IMG/VR virus record: IMGVR_UViG_3300018080_000240
Span: 1 to 50,531 of that record
Source of the DNA: a virus
DNA length: 50,531 nt
Direction: 5' to 3' (one strand)
In this document: piece after piece, positions 8,182 to 16,174 of the stretch
How the letters are laid out: each line of letters begins with the position of its first letter
Numbering within the stretch: position 1 is the stretch's first letter
Program-made: the position numbers and the translations under genes
Notes under the pieces: generated by a model
Seen by the model: the letters and a program-made list of their open reading frames with translations, nothing else
Database searches by the model: none
What the model was told of the DNA's origin: nothing

Positions 8182-9095
8182 ATCAAATCCTTCGTCACAT
8201 GCTTCCAAGACCTGCCTTTAAGAATGTTTTCTATATTGCCAATGCTGATGTTTTTTGTGCTGGAAATATCTTTCAACTTCATTCCATTTTTTCTGAGGGA
8301 AATGATTTCTACAACATCATCTTCACACAGTTTGCTGCTTGAGTTTTTGCTACCAGTTTGGTTCCCTCTATATCTTCTTTTCTCAGTTGGAGCGTGATCT
8401 GCGACCCCTTTATTGTTGGCGATCCATTTGTTCCTGCATCTTACACAGCAAAATCTTTGCTTGGGGTAGTTTCTGAGAAACATATTGCCGCACAGTTCGC
8501 ATTTGTTTTTTGGTGCAGGCAACCCAGGCAAATCCCTGTCTAGATCTATTCCCAAATATTGCAAGTTCTTTTTTTGTAACACAGTCAGTTTGATGTTTGG
8601 GTGTTGTTTGCGAAAATTTGCAATGCGGTTTCTGTGTTTGCTTGTGAACCACCCTTTGATTTCAATATATTCATCATCATCTTCGATGTAGAAATCTGGT
8701 GTATAAGCAGATCCGTCACTTAAATTAAATGTGCGTGATTCGTATTGCCACGTTTTTTGATTTTCATTTAAGTATTCTGCGAAAGCCACTTCCCATCTGC
8801 TTCTCATGGAAACCACATTTCCATTCGGACATTTGTACCACAATCTCTTTCCGTGAATCTTGTTCTTGCCGCCAAAGTTTGGGTGGTTACTTCCTCTTTT
8901 TGAATTGCTTATTTTCCTTCTGTGCGATGCACTAAATTTTGTTCCTTTTGGGAAACCCGGTTTTCTTGCGGTGATTCCATGTCTTTTTATCCATTTACAT
9001 ACAGTGCTGATTGCACATCCCTTTAGCTCAGAGATTTCTTTTGTGTTCATGCCACACTGTACGTACAACATCTCTAGTTCTTTTTTGTCTAACAT
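8178..9095 (-). CDS. Free-standing homing endonuclease, PD-(D/E)xK/Vsr-like with NUMOD3 (305 aa)
   Basis: Domains in order: an N-terminal helix-turn-helix (1-40, CAISTVCKWIKRHG); a NUMOD3-like DNA-binding segment (50-75, FSASHRRKISNSKRG); a nuclease core (98-180) with E102, YTPDF (Asp134) and YIEIKG (Glu145, Lys147), like the Vsr/EDxHD homing endonucleases; a CxxC...CxxC zinc element (199-220); and a C-terminal helix-turn-helix (about 255-300). Such enzymes cut a homologous genome to copy their own gene. It starts 8 bases after the terminase stop. The gene is visibly AT-richer than its neighbours, consistent with recent transfer. No group I intron was identified around it. Confidence 0.82.
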   Translation of the reverse strand: MLDKKELEMLYVQCGMNTKEISELKGCAISTVCKWIKRHGITARKPGFPKGTKFSASHRRKISNSKRGSNHPNFGGKNKIHGKRLWYKCPNGNVVSMRSRWEVAFAEYLNENQKTWQYESRTFNLSDGSAYTPDFYIEDDDEYIEIKGWFTSKHRNRIANFRKQHPNIKLTVLQKKNLQYLGIDLDRDLPGLPAPKNKCELCGNMFLRNYPKQRFCCVRCRNKWIANNKGVADHAPTEKRRYRGNQTGSKNSSSKLCEDDVVEIISLRKNGMKLKDISSTKNISIGNIENILKGRSWKHVTKDLI

Positions 9096-9102
9096 GGCGT
9101 CT

Positions 9103-11109
9103 CTAACATAACATTTGTGACATTGTATATATCAAGCTACCACCCAAAAAGAACCAGTTTATCATCCACCCAAACTCCTTAAGTAACTTTTCGTGTTTCC
9201 TGCGGAATCCAAACGCTTCCAATAGGTTGTCTTCCCGCTCGGGGATGAGAATTGGATCTTCGACATCTTCTTCCAGCCAATCTTCGGGGGATTCGTTCAG
9301 GATTTCCTCTCTAATTTTCTTGAAAGTGTCGCTGTCAAAAACCTGTGTGATTTGCTCGGGCACATCTGCGCCAATAGGAATGTCACGCATGCGGTCTTCC
9401 CTAACTACCAAGGCAATGCACAGTGCCATAATTGCATCATCGTGTTCTCCCTTGCGTGCTTCCGCCCTTTTCTTCTTAGCATCGAAAATGAATGTTTTCA
9501 ACTCCTGCACCAATCGAAGGCTGTTAATCCTCACAGTGCCATTAACGATTCGGTGTTGCATGGATTCGAGATACACTGGTCTGTTGGGTGCTGTAATCTG
9601 AACACCTGATTTGCCAGATTTAGCCTTTTTGGCTTCGTAATAGAGGTTCTCGTAAGCCAAATCATATTGAAGATTACTGGCTACGGCTCCACCAACGCCA
9701 TTATTCTCCACTGCTACCAATGCCATATTGTAATAGATTCCTATTTGGTAAACAATCTGAGCGAAGACATTAGGCGGCACGGTGTTGCTGTAAAATTCAG
9801 CGACCTGTTCCAAGTTAGCCGCATCAAGAACTTGAAAGCAGTTGTAGTCGCCATCTGCTCCCACACCTTCGGCGCAGTCAACACCGATTATGTATTCATG
9901 CCCGTCAATGGGCTCTTTCCAAATCCAAAGGGCTCCTGCATCCCACCTCGCCTGCCTTCTTTTACGTTCGCCAACTATGGGCTTCCACTCCTCGAATGCA
10001 CAGCGGAGCGGCTCCATATCTTTGGCGAATTTCTCCATTGAAATGATAATCCTGGTTGGAATATAAGTTTCGCCCGAACCAAGGAATGAACGCAGAACTT
10101 CTTGGTCCCAGCCTCGCTCACCCAAGTTTGCATAGGTTTTCTTGGCCCATTCAGGATCACAATAATCGGGGTGTTCCCAGTAGTCGATTTCAATGACGTT
10201 GAAGTCGTTTTCCCCGGCTTCGGCTTCATGGTAGATCTCTTCATACCAGTTACCGACACCATTCACTGTGGAGATGACAACGCATGAACCACCAGTGGAG
10301 ATGACTGGGTACATAGCTTTCCAGTGCGTTTGCATGTCGGGGATGAACGCCGCTTCGTCGATGATTAGAATTGTAACGGACTTACCACGAGCAGCTTCGG
10401 GCGTGTAGAACTTCAAGGCTGAATCTGTTTCAGCGAAATGCTTCTCGTGCTTGCTATCTTCGGCCAAATCAGGTTTAAGCCATGCTGGCAATTTTTCAAT
10501 ACCTCTTTTCGCCACTTCTCCTGCGGATAGGGCTTCACGGTCTGTCTTGGATAGAAGCAATATCTGCTGGTTTGTTCTGAACATACATCGCCACAAACCC
10601 CACAACACACCCGTTGTGGTCAGGCCACCCTGACGACATTTGCTGAGGATGTTAAATCTGTGAGCTTCGTAGTTTTCGATGCATCGTTTCTGGAACTTGT
10701 AAATGATGCATGGCAAAATCCCGAAGACGGGATGGAGGATCTTTACGAACCGGTGGCAGAAGTAAGAGAAACTGGTTGCGCACTTAATGATTTCCCGTTG
10801 CACCCATCGAGGGTCGTAGTCGGGATGGTCTGGATCGCCCTTGTTTTCGATTTCACTTTCGGTGAGGGTGAGATCGATGTCCAACTCGTAATCATCAAAG
10901 TCAAAGAATTGTGAATATATCTGCTCCCACTCTGGTGTGGCAACGATGTCTCGTGGTGTTTTGAAACGACCCGACGCTACTCCTTCTGCATAAAATTCGT
11001 AGAAGGGTTCCGTGGGAACCTTCACGTCGGCTTCTTGCAATCCTGGAACTTTAATTCCTGCTTCCTCCAGGATCTCATACATGCTTTTAGTGGTTTCCAT
11101 TTGATTCAT
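9103..11109 (-). CDS. 17: Terminase large subunit (gp17-like), 668 aa
   Basis: This is the ATPase-nuclease motor that packages DNA into the prohead and cuts concatemers. The ATPase domain has a Walker-A-like SKCRQGGLTTT (156-166). The usual Lys of GKT is replaced by Leu, and Lys157 upstream may serve, as in other terminases with a shifted Lys. Walker B is VTILIIDEAAF (Asp251, Glu252). The RNase H-like nuclease has GVDCAEGVGADGDYN (about 415) and KGEHDDAIMA (about 578). T4 gp17 has 610 residues. The last 20 residues here are oddly hydrophobic (NWFFLGGSLIYTM), right next to the homing endonuclease gene. It starts with ATG after AAAGGTCAGT. Confidence 0.93.
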   Translation of the reverse strand: MNQMETTKSMYEILEEAGIKVPGLQEADVKVPTEPFYEFYAEGVASGRFKTPRDIVATPEWEQIYSQFFDFDDYELDIDLTLTESEIENKGDPDHPDYDPRWVQREIIKCATSFSYFCHRFVKILHPVFGILPCIIYKFQKRCIENYEAHRFNILSKCRQGGLTTTGVLWGLWRCMFRTNQQILLLSKTDREALSAGEVAKRGIEKLPAWLKPDLAEDSKHEKHFAETDSALKFYTPEAARGKSVTILIIDEAAFIPDMQTHWKAMYPVISTGGSCVVISTVNGVGNWYEEIYHEAEAGENDFNVIEIDYWEHPDYCDPEWAKKTYANLGERGWDQEVLRSFLGSGETYIPTRIIISMEKFAKDMEPLRCAFEEWKPIVGERKRRQARWDAGALWIWKEPIDGHEYIIGVDCAEGVGADGDYNCFQVLDAANLEQVAEFYSNTVPPNVFAQIVYQIGIYYNMALVAVENNGVGGAVASNLQYDLAYENLYYEAKKAKSGKSGVQITAPNRPVYLESMQHRIVNGTVRINSLRLVQELKTFIFDAKKKRAEARKGEHDDAIMALCIALVVREDRMRDIPIGADVPEQITQVFDSDTFKKIREEILNESPEDWLEEDVEDPILIPEREDNLLEAFGFRRKHEKLLKEFGWMINWFFLGGSLIYTMSQMLC

Positions 11110-11180
11110 GTGTACTGACCTTTCCCTAATAGACTAATCCGATTCTATATATGTTGGGGAGAGCCCATTTGGGAGGTAAT

Positions 11181-11405
11181 ATGAGACGCTACATGAAGCC
11201 AAATAAGAAGGATTTTGTTGAGGTGGGTGCGGCAGGAATTTTCATGTTCCTGCTGCATCACGCAGTCAACGCTGCCTTCGGATTCATTTTCTGGCAATTT
11301 GTTAAAGAGTTGTGGGAAAGGTACTGTGAACAGTGGTGGAACAAGTGGTGGGGCAAGGACGATGTGGCAGAGAATGCCACAAAAAAAATCGACCCAAGAG
11401 AATAA
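11181..11405 (+). CDS. Small membrane protein (74 aa)
   Basis: A basic N-terminus is followed by one hydrophobic segment, about residues 14-38 (VGAAGIFMFLLHHAVNAAFG), then an amphipathic Trp-rich region and a charged tail. I chose the ATG at 11181 because GGGAGGT precedes it. An upstream ATG at 11151 lies within the TATATA promoter-like region. It sits just before the membrane-anchored peptidase and may work with it in the host membrane. A holin-like role is possible but nothing specific supports it. Confidence 0.65.
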   Translation: MRRYMKPNKKDFVEVGAAGIFMFLLHHAVNAAFGFIFWQFVKELWERYCEQWWNKWWGKDDVAENATKKIDPRE

Positions 11406-11433
11406 CTAATTGCATACGAACTTGGGGGATCAC

Positions 11434-12534
11434 ATGGGGAATGAAGTGAACAAGTTGTTAGTTGCGCTGGTGCTTCTGATGACTGTGACGCTGGGTGGAG
11501 CCCTGTATTTCAAGTCTCAAGTTGGGCCATCCACCACAGCCGAAGAAGCAACACCTCGACTACTAAAGCCAAATCTGCCTGAGAAGCCATCGGAACCTCA
11601 GGTGACTTACGATGACGCTCTTCAATCTATCACCGAAGAAGAGCTTAAAGAGATGCTCTATCATCTCGCTGATTATGAAAAGTATAAAGGTCGTGCGACC
11701 GGTCAGCCCGGTAATGCTGCCGCTGCGGCATGGTTGAAAAAACAGTTCGAGAGCTATGGCCTTCCAACCATGTACGACGAATTCCGCACCAGTCGTGGGA
11801 ACACGAAGAATGTGTACGCCTGGATTGAAGGAAGTGAAGCTCCCGAGGAGATCATTGTTTTGGGTGCCCACTTCGATCACATCAGTAGCTCTCCAGGGGC
11901 CGATGACAATGCATCTGGGACCGTGTTAGTCTTGGAGACAGCAGAGGCGTTGGCAATGTTGCCACGAGAAGAGATTCGTCGAACGATTGTTTTCCAACTC
12001 TATTCTGGGGAAGAAATGGGCCTGTTGGGAAGTCGCCATTATTGTGCGAATCCAAAATTCCCAAAGAAAGCTCCCAGTATGCAGAAACATGTGTTCATGT
12101 TGAATGCCGATATGGTGGGTCGCCTCAATAGCCAGCAATATCTCATGCTCTTTGATGAAAAGATGGATGATGTGGGCCAGATGGTTCAGGACTTGAGCAA
12201 CAAGTATCCATTTGCTCTTTCTATTACCCGACGTGGGTCTGGCGGTAGCGATCAAACCCCGTTCTTGAACAAAGGGGTGGATGTGGCTTGGTTATTCACT
12301 GGACAACACAGAGACTACCATAGGCCAACCGATACGGCTGACAAAATTGATTATGATGGTTTGGAAAAAATCACTAGATATGCATACGAGCTTATTTACA
12401 GGGTGGACCACAACAAGCGACACTTGTGCATGTGGAATACGGACTATGGAGATCATATGGAGAAACCCACCCAGCATAAAGCCATGTTCGATCATGACAA
12501 TCCTAACGTGCCGTTCCCAGAACCGCTAGAGTAG
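11434..12534 (+). CDS. Membrane-anchored M28-family zinc aminopeptidase-like protein (366 aa)
   Basis: An N-terminal signal anchor (8-25) would hold the enzyme outside the cytoplasm. The catalytic domain has all M28 landmarks: GAHFDH (His147, Asp149), PGADDNASG (Asp157), YSGEEMGLLGS (Glu193, Glu194), NADMVG (Asp226) and a late His in DYHRPTDT. These bind two zinc ions and act in removal of N-terminal residues from peptides. Length is close to bacterial members. The ATG at 11434 follows GGGGGATC; an upstream TTG is less likely. It lies 28 bases after the small membrane protein. A phage-coded exported peptidase is unusual. It could process virion or host envelope proteins, or scavenge peptides. 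Confidence 0.88.
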   Translation: MGNEVNKLLVALVLLMTVTLGGALYFKSQVGPSTTAEEATPRLLKPNLPEKPSEPQVTYDDALQSITEEELKEMLYHLADYEKYKGRATGQPGNAAAAAWLKKQFESYGLPTMYDEFRTSRGNTKNVYAWIEGSEAPEEIIVLGAHFDHISSSPGADDNASGTVLVLETAEALAMLPREEIRRTIVFQLYSGEEMGLLGSRHYCANPKFPKKAPSMQKHVFMLNADMVGRLNSQQYLMLFDEKMDDVGQMVQDLSNKYPFALSITRRGSGGSDQTPFLNKGVDVAWLFTGQHRDYHRPTDTADKIDYDGLEKITRYAYELIYRVDHNKRHLCMWNTDYGDHMEKPTQHKAMFDHDNPNVPFPEPLE

Positions 12535-12546
12535 AAAGGCAACCAG

Positions 12547-13089
12547 ATGACCTTGATGGCCAGAGATAAAAGAAAGGATTTGGTTGACCTGCTAAAGAGA
12601 TGCCAATCCATTCTAGGAGAAGTGTGGGAGTGCGGTGTGTTTAGGGGCGGCTCGGCAGCCATCATGTCTCGACACACCAAAAAAGTCATGCGACTATTTG
12701 ATTCTTGGGAAGGATTGCCCGAGCCCACCAAAGAGGATAACGCCCACAAAAAAGGACACTTTTCCAATGTTGATTTCAATGCTGTCAGGGCACGTTTTAA
12801 GGGCTTGCCAAATGTTCATTTGCACAAGGGATGGATACCAGAAGTTTTTGAGGGACTGGAGAAGTCACGAATTTCTTTTGCCCACGTAGATCTAGATTTG
12901 TACCTTCCCTATCTTCGCACCATGGAATTCATTTACCCAAGACTGTCGGAGGGTGGGATTATGGTGTTCAATGATTATGGAGTCCCCTCTTGTAAGGGGG
13001 CCACCCAAGCTGTAGATGAGTTTTTCGAGGGCAAAGAAGAGATCTCGGCTAGGGGTCGAACACGCTACATTCTTAAAAAACCGTCTTGA
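12547..13089 (+). CDS. TylF/MycF-family SAM-dependent O-methyltransferase (180 aa)
   Basis: Residues 27-36 (VWECGVFRGG) form the SAM-binding loop. FAHVDLDLYLPY (111-122) carries the metal-binding acidic residues. GGIMVFNDYG (136-145) completes the TylF (macrocin O-methyltransferase) pattern. Known members methylate sugar hydroxyls on glycans or macrolides. Together with the sulfotransferases and glycosyltransferases in this window it may decorate a glycan, which is an inference. It is shorter than the usual 230-250 residues because the N-terminal part is reduced. It begins 12 bases after the peptidase stop, so the two are probably cotranscribed. Confidence 0.8.
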   Translation: MTLMARDKRKDLVDLLKRCQSILGEVWECGVFRGGSAAIMSRHTKKVMRLFDSWEGLPEPTKEDNAHKKGHFSNVDFNAVRARFKGLPNVHLHKGWIPEVFEGLEKSRISFAHVDLDLYLPYLRTMEFIYPRLSEGGIMVFNDYGVPSCKGATQAVDEFFEGKEEISARGRTRYILKKPS

Positions 13090-13148
13090 TTCATCTTTTG
13101 CACAATGGTAAAATCTTAAAGAATGAGACCTTTGTACAGAGGAGATGA

Positions 13149-13475
13149 ATGATGTCGTCTCAAAAAGTGAAACGCACTTTTCGTAGGAACCAGCCCGTAG
13201 CAAGGTTCTACTACCAAGGAAGCCATAGCCATCCTGTACGTCGCACCGTCCTCATCACCGAGTCCACGCCGAGGTACATTAAAGGTTATGAACTTCGGGA
13301 AGGGTCCACCGTGCGGACCTTTTCTCAAGCACCTGTCAAAACATACGCCAGAAGCAACATCGCTAAAGTTGGCCAGTGTGGTCGTCGGCTAAGGCGTCGA
13401 ACGCCTAAGAAATACCACAAAGACTCGACATTTCAGACCCTACCCCTGGTCGATCTGGTGCAGTCGGGTGCGTAA
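13149..13475 (+). CDS. Hypothetical basic protein (108 aa)
   Basis: Family not recognised. It is strongly basic, with Arg/Lys-rich N- and C-terminal parts around a short beta-rich centre (RRTVLITESTPRYIKGYELREG). Basic charge suggests nucleic-acid or ribosome binding, but no motif proves it. ATG codons at 13149 and 13152 are in the same frame after AGAGGAG. The first is used here. A strong terminator follows 30 bases after the stop, closing the transcript that begins with the membrane protein at 11181. Confidence 0.7.
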   Translation: MMSSQKVKRTFRRNQPVARFYYQGSHSHPVRRTVLITESTPRYIKGYELREGSTVRTFSQAPVKTYARSNIAKVGQCGRRLRRRTPKKYHKDSTFQTLPLVDLVQSGA

Positions 13476-13504
13476 TCCCAAGCGGGTAGCGGGCAGTATT
13501 CAAT

Positions 13505-13539
13505 CCTCGCACGGCAATGCCGTGCGAGGATTTTTTTTC
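13505..13539 (+). terminator. Rho-independent terminator
   Basis: A perfect 11-bp GC-rich stem (13505-13515 pairing with 13519-13529) with loop AAT, followed by eight T residues. It ends the 11.2-13.5 kb plus-strand transcript. Confidence 0.9.
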
Positions 13540-13589
13540 TAATAAGACTCGTAACTAGTATATAAGGAAGGATATGACAGGAGAACAGC

Positions 13590-14489
13590 ATGCCATTTTA
13601 CCAAAATCCATTTTCACGAGACTTCCGTGGCAACTGGGTTCTAGCTGATAGAAAGCAAGTTATCACATTTCCGGGCGACCGCAATACTTTCCGTAATCGT
13701 GGCCGAGGGGACGAAATAGTGATTGCCTGGAATGAGGGTCCATATGATTTGTCGGGAAATGATGTAGATGGTAACCCCCGCCAGGACTTGTACATCAACT
13801 TTGCTCTTGATGTCAATGACTTTAGGAATTGGGCCTCCATCTCCGTGGACATCTCAGGAGCAGCACCAGCTACTACGACACCAGCAGAAATCGTGGCAGC
13901 ATTAAATGCTGATACGGTTTTCGCCAGTTATTTCACAGCCGAGTTGGGTGAATTCGCCAGCGGAGCGCCCCGAGTATCCATCAGGCAGAAGTTGCCTACT
14001 ACAAGGCTTTGGTTCTACATGCCAAACGGTAACGCTGAAGAAGCCCTTCGGTTCAATGCACGGGCGGATGTGGCCGAGATGCCCGATTACTTCGACAGAC
14101 ACAAAATTTCCGAAGTGAATAACTTTCCCGATTGTCTCAACATGCTCATTGAACTAGATGTCTCCGGTTGGGCCACCGAGGGCGATAGCGTAGATGGCGA
14201 TGTTGTTTACCATGCGTTAGACGAAAAGGGTAGACCAGCGGGTCTTGATCCAACTGATCCCACAGAAGATTGGGAACACCTGGAAGGCCGCTCTGGACTA
14301 TTTGCTTTCCATAAAAATACTGTGGACGGCAGTAATAGGATCACCGAGAGTATCCAATATCACGCTGGAGCCAAAGAAGGCGACATGGCGAAGAAGATTA
14401 AGTACAGTTACACGGGTGCCAATACGGAGCCCGATCAAATGACTGAAGAGCCATACGTGTTGACCACCGGTGATTTGGTAACTCCTTAA
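13590..14489 (+). CDS. Putative virion structural protein (299 aa)
   Basis: No named domain, but the composition (beta-rich, many Asn, Asp, Gly, Trp, few Cys) and segments such as ITFPGDRNTFRNRGRGDEIVIAWNEGPYDLSG look like a phage capsid-associated or tail protein. A region around residues 75-120 resembles the pattern seen in decoration or tail proteins where a time- or coordinate-like grid is filled (PAEIVAALNADTVFASYFTA). Its own TATATA promoter-like site (about 13559) and AGGAGAAC ribosome site, directly after a strong terminator, make it an independent and probably well-expressed late gene. Confidence 0.7.
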   Translation: MPFYQNPFSRDFRGNWVLADRKQVITFPGDRNTFRNRGRGDEIVIAWNEGPYDLSGNDVDGNPRQDLYINFALDVNDFRNWASISVDISGAAPATTTPAEIVAALNADTVFASYFTAELGEFASGAPRVSIRQKLPTTRLWFYMPNGNAEEALRFNARADVAEMPDYFDRHKISEVNNFPDCLNMLIELDVSGWATEGDSVDGDVVYHALDEKGRPAGLDPTDPTEDWEHLEGRSGLFAFHKNTVDGSNRITESIQYHAGAKEGDMAKKIKYSYTGANTEPDQMTEEPYVLTTGDLVTP

Positions 14490-14564
14490 TTGTCCGAAAT
14501 TAGCACCTATTAACAATAGATATTTTCTAGGGTAGGCCCATACAATTTTCATAAGGGGGAATCC

Positions 14565-15149
14565 ATGGACGACGTTAAAGTTGAACAGATCTATCTTGAA
14601 GACGGTCGTGAGGCCGAACGTCACGTCAAGGAAGAGGGTGATGAACGTGTCTTGGAGCTTTACGTAGAGCCACCGAAGCCCGTACCTGTCAAGAACCTGG
14701 AAAAAAGGGTTATTGAAAAAAGGCGTCCGGTAGTTTATGAACGTGTTATCGAAACCATCGAGGGCGACAAAGTTCTTGACCGCAAGGTCGAAGCTATCGA
14801 TCCCAAGGTAGAGATGAAGCTTCTTGAACATCACGTCGCTGCGCAGCCCAAAGTAGAAGCCCAGGCGATTGCCGAGGCACCCAGGGAAGAGGAAAAAGAA
14901 TATGTTACCAAGGAAGATCTGCAAAAGGCTATTTTAGCGGCAGTCAAGGCCGTGAAGAAGCAGCGAGTCGTCGAGGAACCAGTAGCAGAAGAAGAGCCAG
15001 CAGAAGAAGTTCCCACAAAGCTTTCTATGCAGCAGGTCGTAGGTGAGAGGGTTCAAAAATCGAACACAGCAACACTCATCAACATCGGACTTGGAGTGTT
15101 GATTGCAGCACAAGTCGGAGCACTCGGCTACCTTCTGTTCTGGATGTAA
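14565..15149 (+). CDS. Tail-anchored acidic coiled protein (194 aa)
   Basis: The first 165 residues are very rich in Glu, Lys and Val and look like extended helix or coiled coil with Pro-Val-Ala-Glu-rich linkers. The last 25 residues (TLINIGLGVLIAAQVGALGYLL) form one transmembrane helix at the very C-terminus. That topology places the charged part in the cytoplasm. The family is unknown. A role in membrane attachment of phage complexes or in a host-membrane change is possible. The start ATG follows AAGGGGGAATCC. Confidence 0.72.
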   Translation: MDDVKVEQIYLEDGREAERHVKEEGDERVLELYVEPPKPVPVKNLEKRVIEKRRPVVYERVIETIEGDKVLDRKVEAIDPKVEMKLLEHHVAAQPKVEAQAIAEAPREEEKEYVTKEDLQKAILAAVKAVKKQRVVEEPVAEEEPAEEVPTKLSMQQVVGERVQKSNTATLINIGLGVLIAAQVGALGYLLFWM

Positions 15150-15267
15150 ACACTTGGAGTCAATACACGCTTCATAACCAGCCGTGGTACGAAGTCGCCA
15201 TTTTCATGAGCGACAGCGAACCCGGACTACACAAGCGAGTCACATATAGAAGCCTATACGAAATGCA

Positions 15268-15301
15268 AAGACCGATCAGCGAAGCTTCGCTGATCGGTCT
15301 T
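15268..15301. terminator. Bidirectional hairpin between convergent genes
   Basis: A perfect 34-base palindrome (17-bp arms, no spare loop bases) lies between the convergent genes ending at 15149 and 15323. Short T-rich tails are present on both sides. It probably ends transcription in both directions. Confidence 0.7.
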
Positions 15302-15322
15302 ATTGATTTGGGGTATCAAGGA

Positions 15323-15961
15323 TTATAGGCCCCACTTCTTACGAGTTTCTTCCCACCAACCTTCTTTCATCTTTTTGGCTTCGGCAATATCCTCTTTGCG
15401 ACTTTCCATCTTCTTGTCCATCTCCATGGGTTGGGCGATTTTGTAGAGCCGGTCGATCAGATCTTCCCACATGGGCGATGGAGCATAGGCATACAATTCA
15501 CCAGCTTCTTCTCGGTAGACTTCGTGTCCCTTAAATGTCACCGTAAGCAATTTGTTGAGATCTTCAAATTTGATTTCTAGGTGCATTCCTCGACTAAGGC
15601 CATCAAAGTGCCAGCCAATGTGATCGGTGCCGAAATAAGTTCGGTCATTGGGATCATCCCATTCTTTGCCTTCAACATCGGGGATGGGGTTGCCCAACTC
15701 ATCAAGAACTTCCATGGTGGGCAATCGGCGTTTGAGTTCATGCGTTGTTCGGAGATGTTCGAGAGGGGTGTCATTTTCGTAGGCTTCTTCATAACCAAAT
15801 GTGGGGCCCACATCATGCAAGCCACCACCCTGGCTGTGAGTGATAAGTGGTTGGCCAAGGTTCCTGACAATACACCCCAATTTGCCGTTGAACCCCATCA
15901 ACTTCTTCTTTGTGGCTTCTATACTCCGCTTCTCTTGGATGCGTCTTTCTAACTCTCTCAT
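15323..15961 (-). CDS. Hypothetical protein (212 aa)
   Basis: Family not recognised. It has a basic helical N-terminus (RELERRIQEKRSIEATKKK), an acidic middle with many His and Trp, and a basic, Lys/Glu-rich C-terminal helix ending KKWGL. It starts with ATG right after an in-frame TAG, so the start is well bounded. AAAGG lies 10 bases upstream and an ACTATATAAC promoter-like site about 55 bases upstream. An overlapping open frame upstream may encode a zinc-ribbon protein. Confidence 0.75.
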   Translation of the reverse strand: MRELERRIQEKRSIEATKKKLMGFNGKLGCIVRNLGQPLITHSQGGGLHDVGPTFGYEEAYENDTPLEHLRTTHELKRRLPTMEVLDELGNPIPDVEGKEWDDPNDRTYFGTDHIGWHFDGLSRGMHLEIKFEDLNKLLTVTFKGHEVYREEAGELYAYAPSPMWEDLIDRLYKIAQPMEMDKKMESRKEDIAEAKKMKEGWWEETRKKWGL

Positions 15962-16115
15962 CTATCCAGGGCCTTTCTTGAAACCAGGAAGTGCAACTTC
16001 CGCAATACCTGCTGTTATATAGTATCCTGGCCCCACATGTAGGACACGGAACTGTCCCGTGGAGTGCAAAAGAATCTCTTACGCTCCGCTCCAGTCTCCT
16101 TTTCACGGAACCCAC
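15813..16115 (-). CDS. Possible overlapping zinc-ribbon protein (100 aa, uncertain)
   Basis: This frame starts with GTG and overlaps the 212-residue gene by 149 bases in another frame. Residues 24-41 read CPTCGARILYNSRYCGSC, a clean CxxC-x10-CxxC zinc ribbon of the type common in small phage proteins. After residue 50 it looks like a shadow translation. Either a short genuine gene runs into the next gene, or a frameshift joins the ribbon to the downstream reading frame. No good ribosome site is visible before the GTG. Confidence 0.3.
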   Translation of the reverse strand: MGSVKRRLERSVRDSFALHGTVPCPTCGARILYNSRYCGSCTSWFQERPWIDERVRKTHPREAEYRSHKEEVDGVQRQIGVYCQEPWPTTYHSQPGWWLA

Positions 16116-16174
16116 CCTGGATCTGAATTATGAATCCTATATATCTACGTCTAATAAACGTGAAAGGGGTGCCG

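Noticed and set aside
8178-9160. A group I intron interrupting the terminase gene
   Set aside because: No second terminase exon follows the endonuclease, and I recognise no intron core. The next gene is joined to the endonuclease by ATGA. A free-standing homing gene explains it better.
9103-11109. Terminase inactive because the Walker A Lys is missing
   Set aside because: Other terminases use a Lys earlier in the loop (here Lys157), and the Walker B and nuclease residues are intact.
15207-15330. Small plus-strand frame running through the 34-base palindrome
   Set aside because: It crosses a strong terminator-like hairpin and has no ribosome site. It is probably chance.
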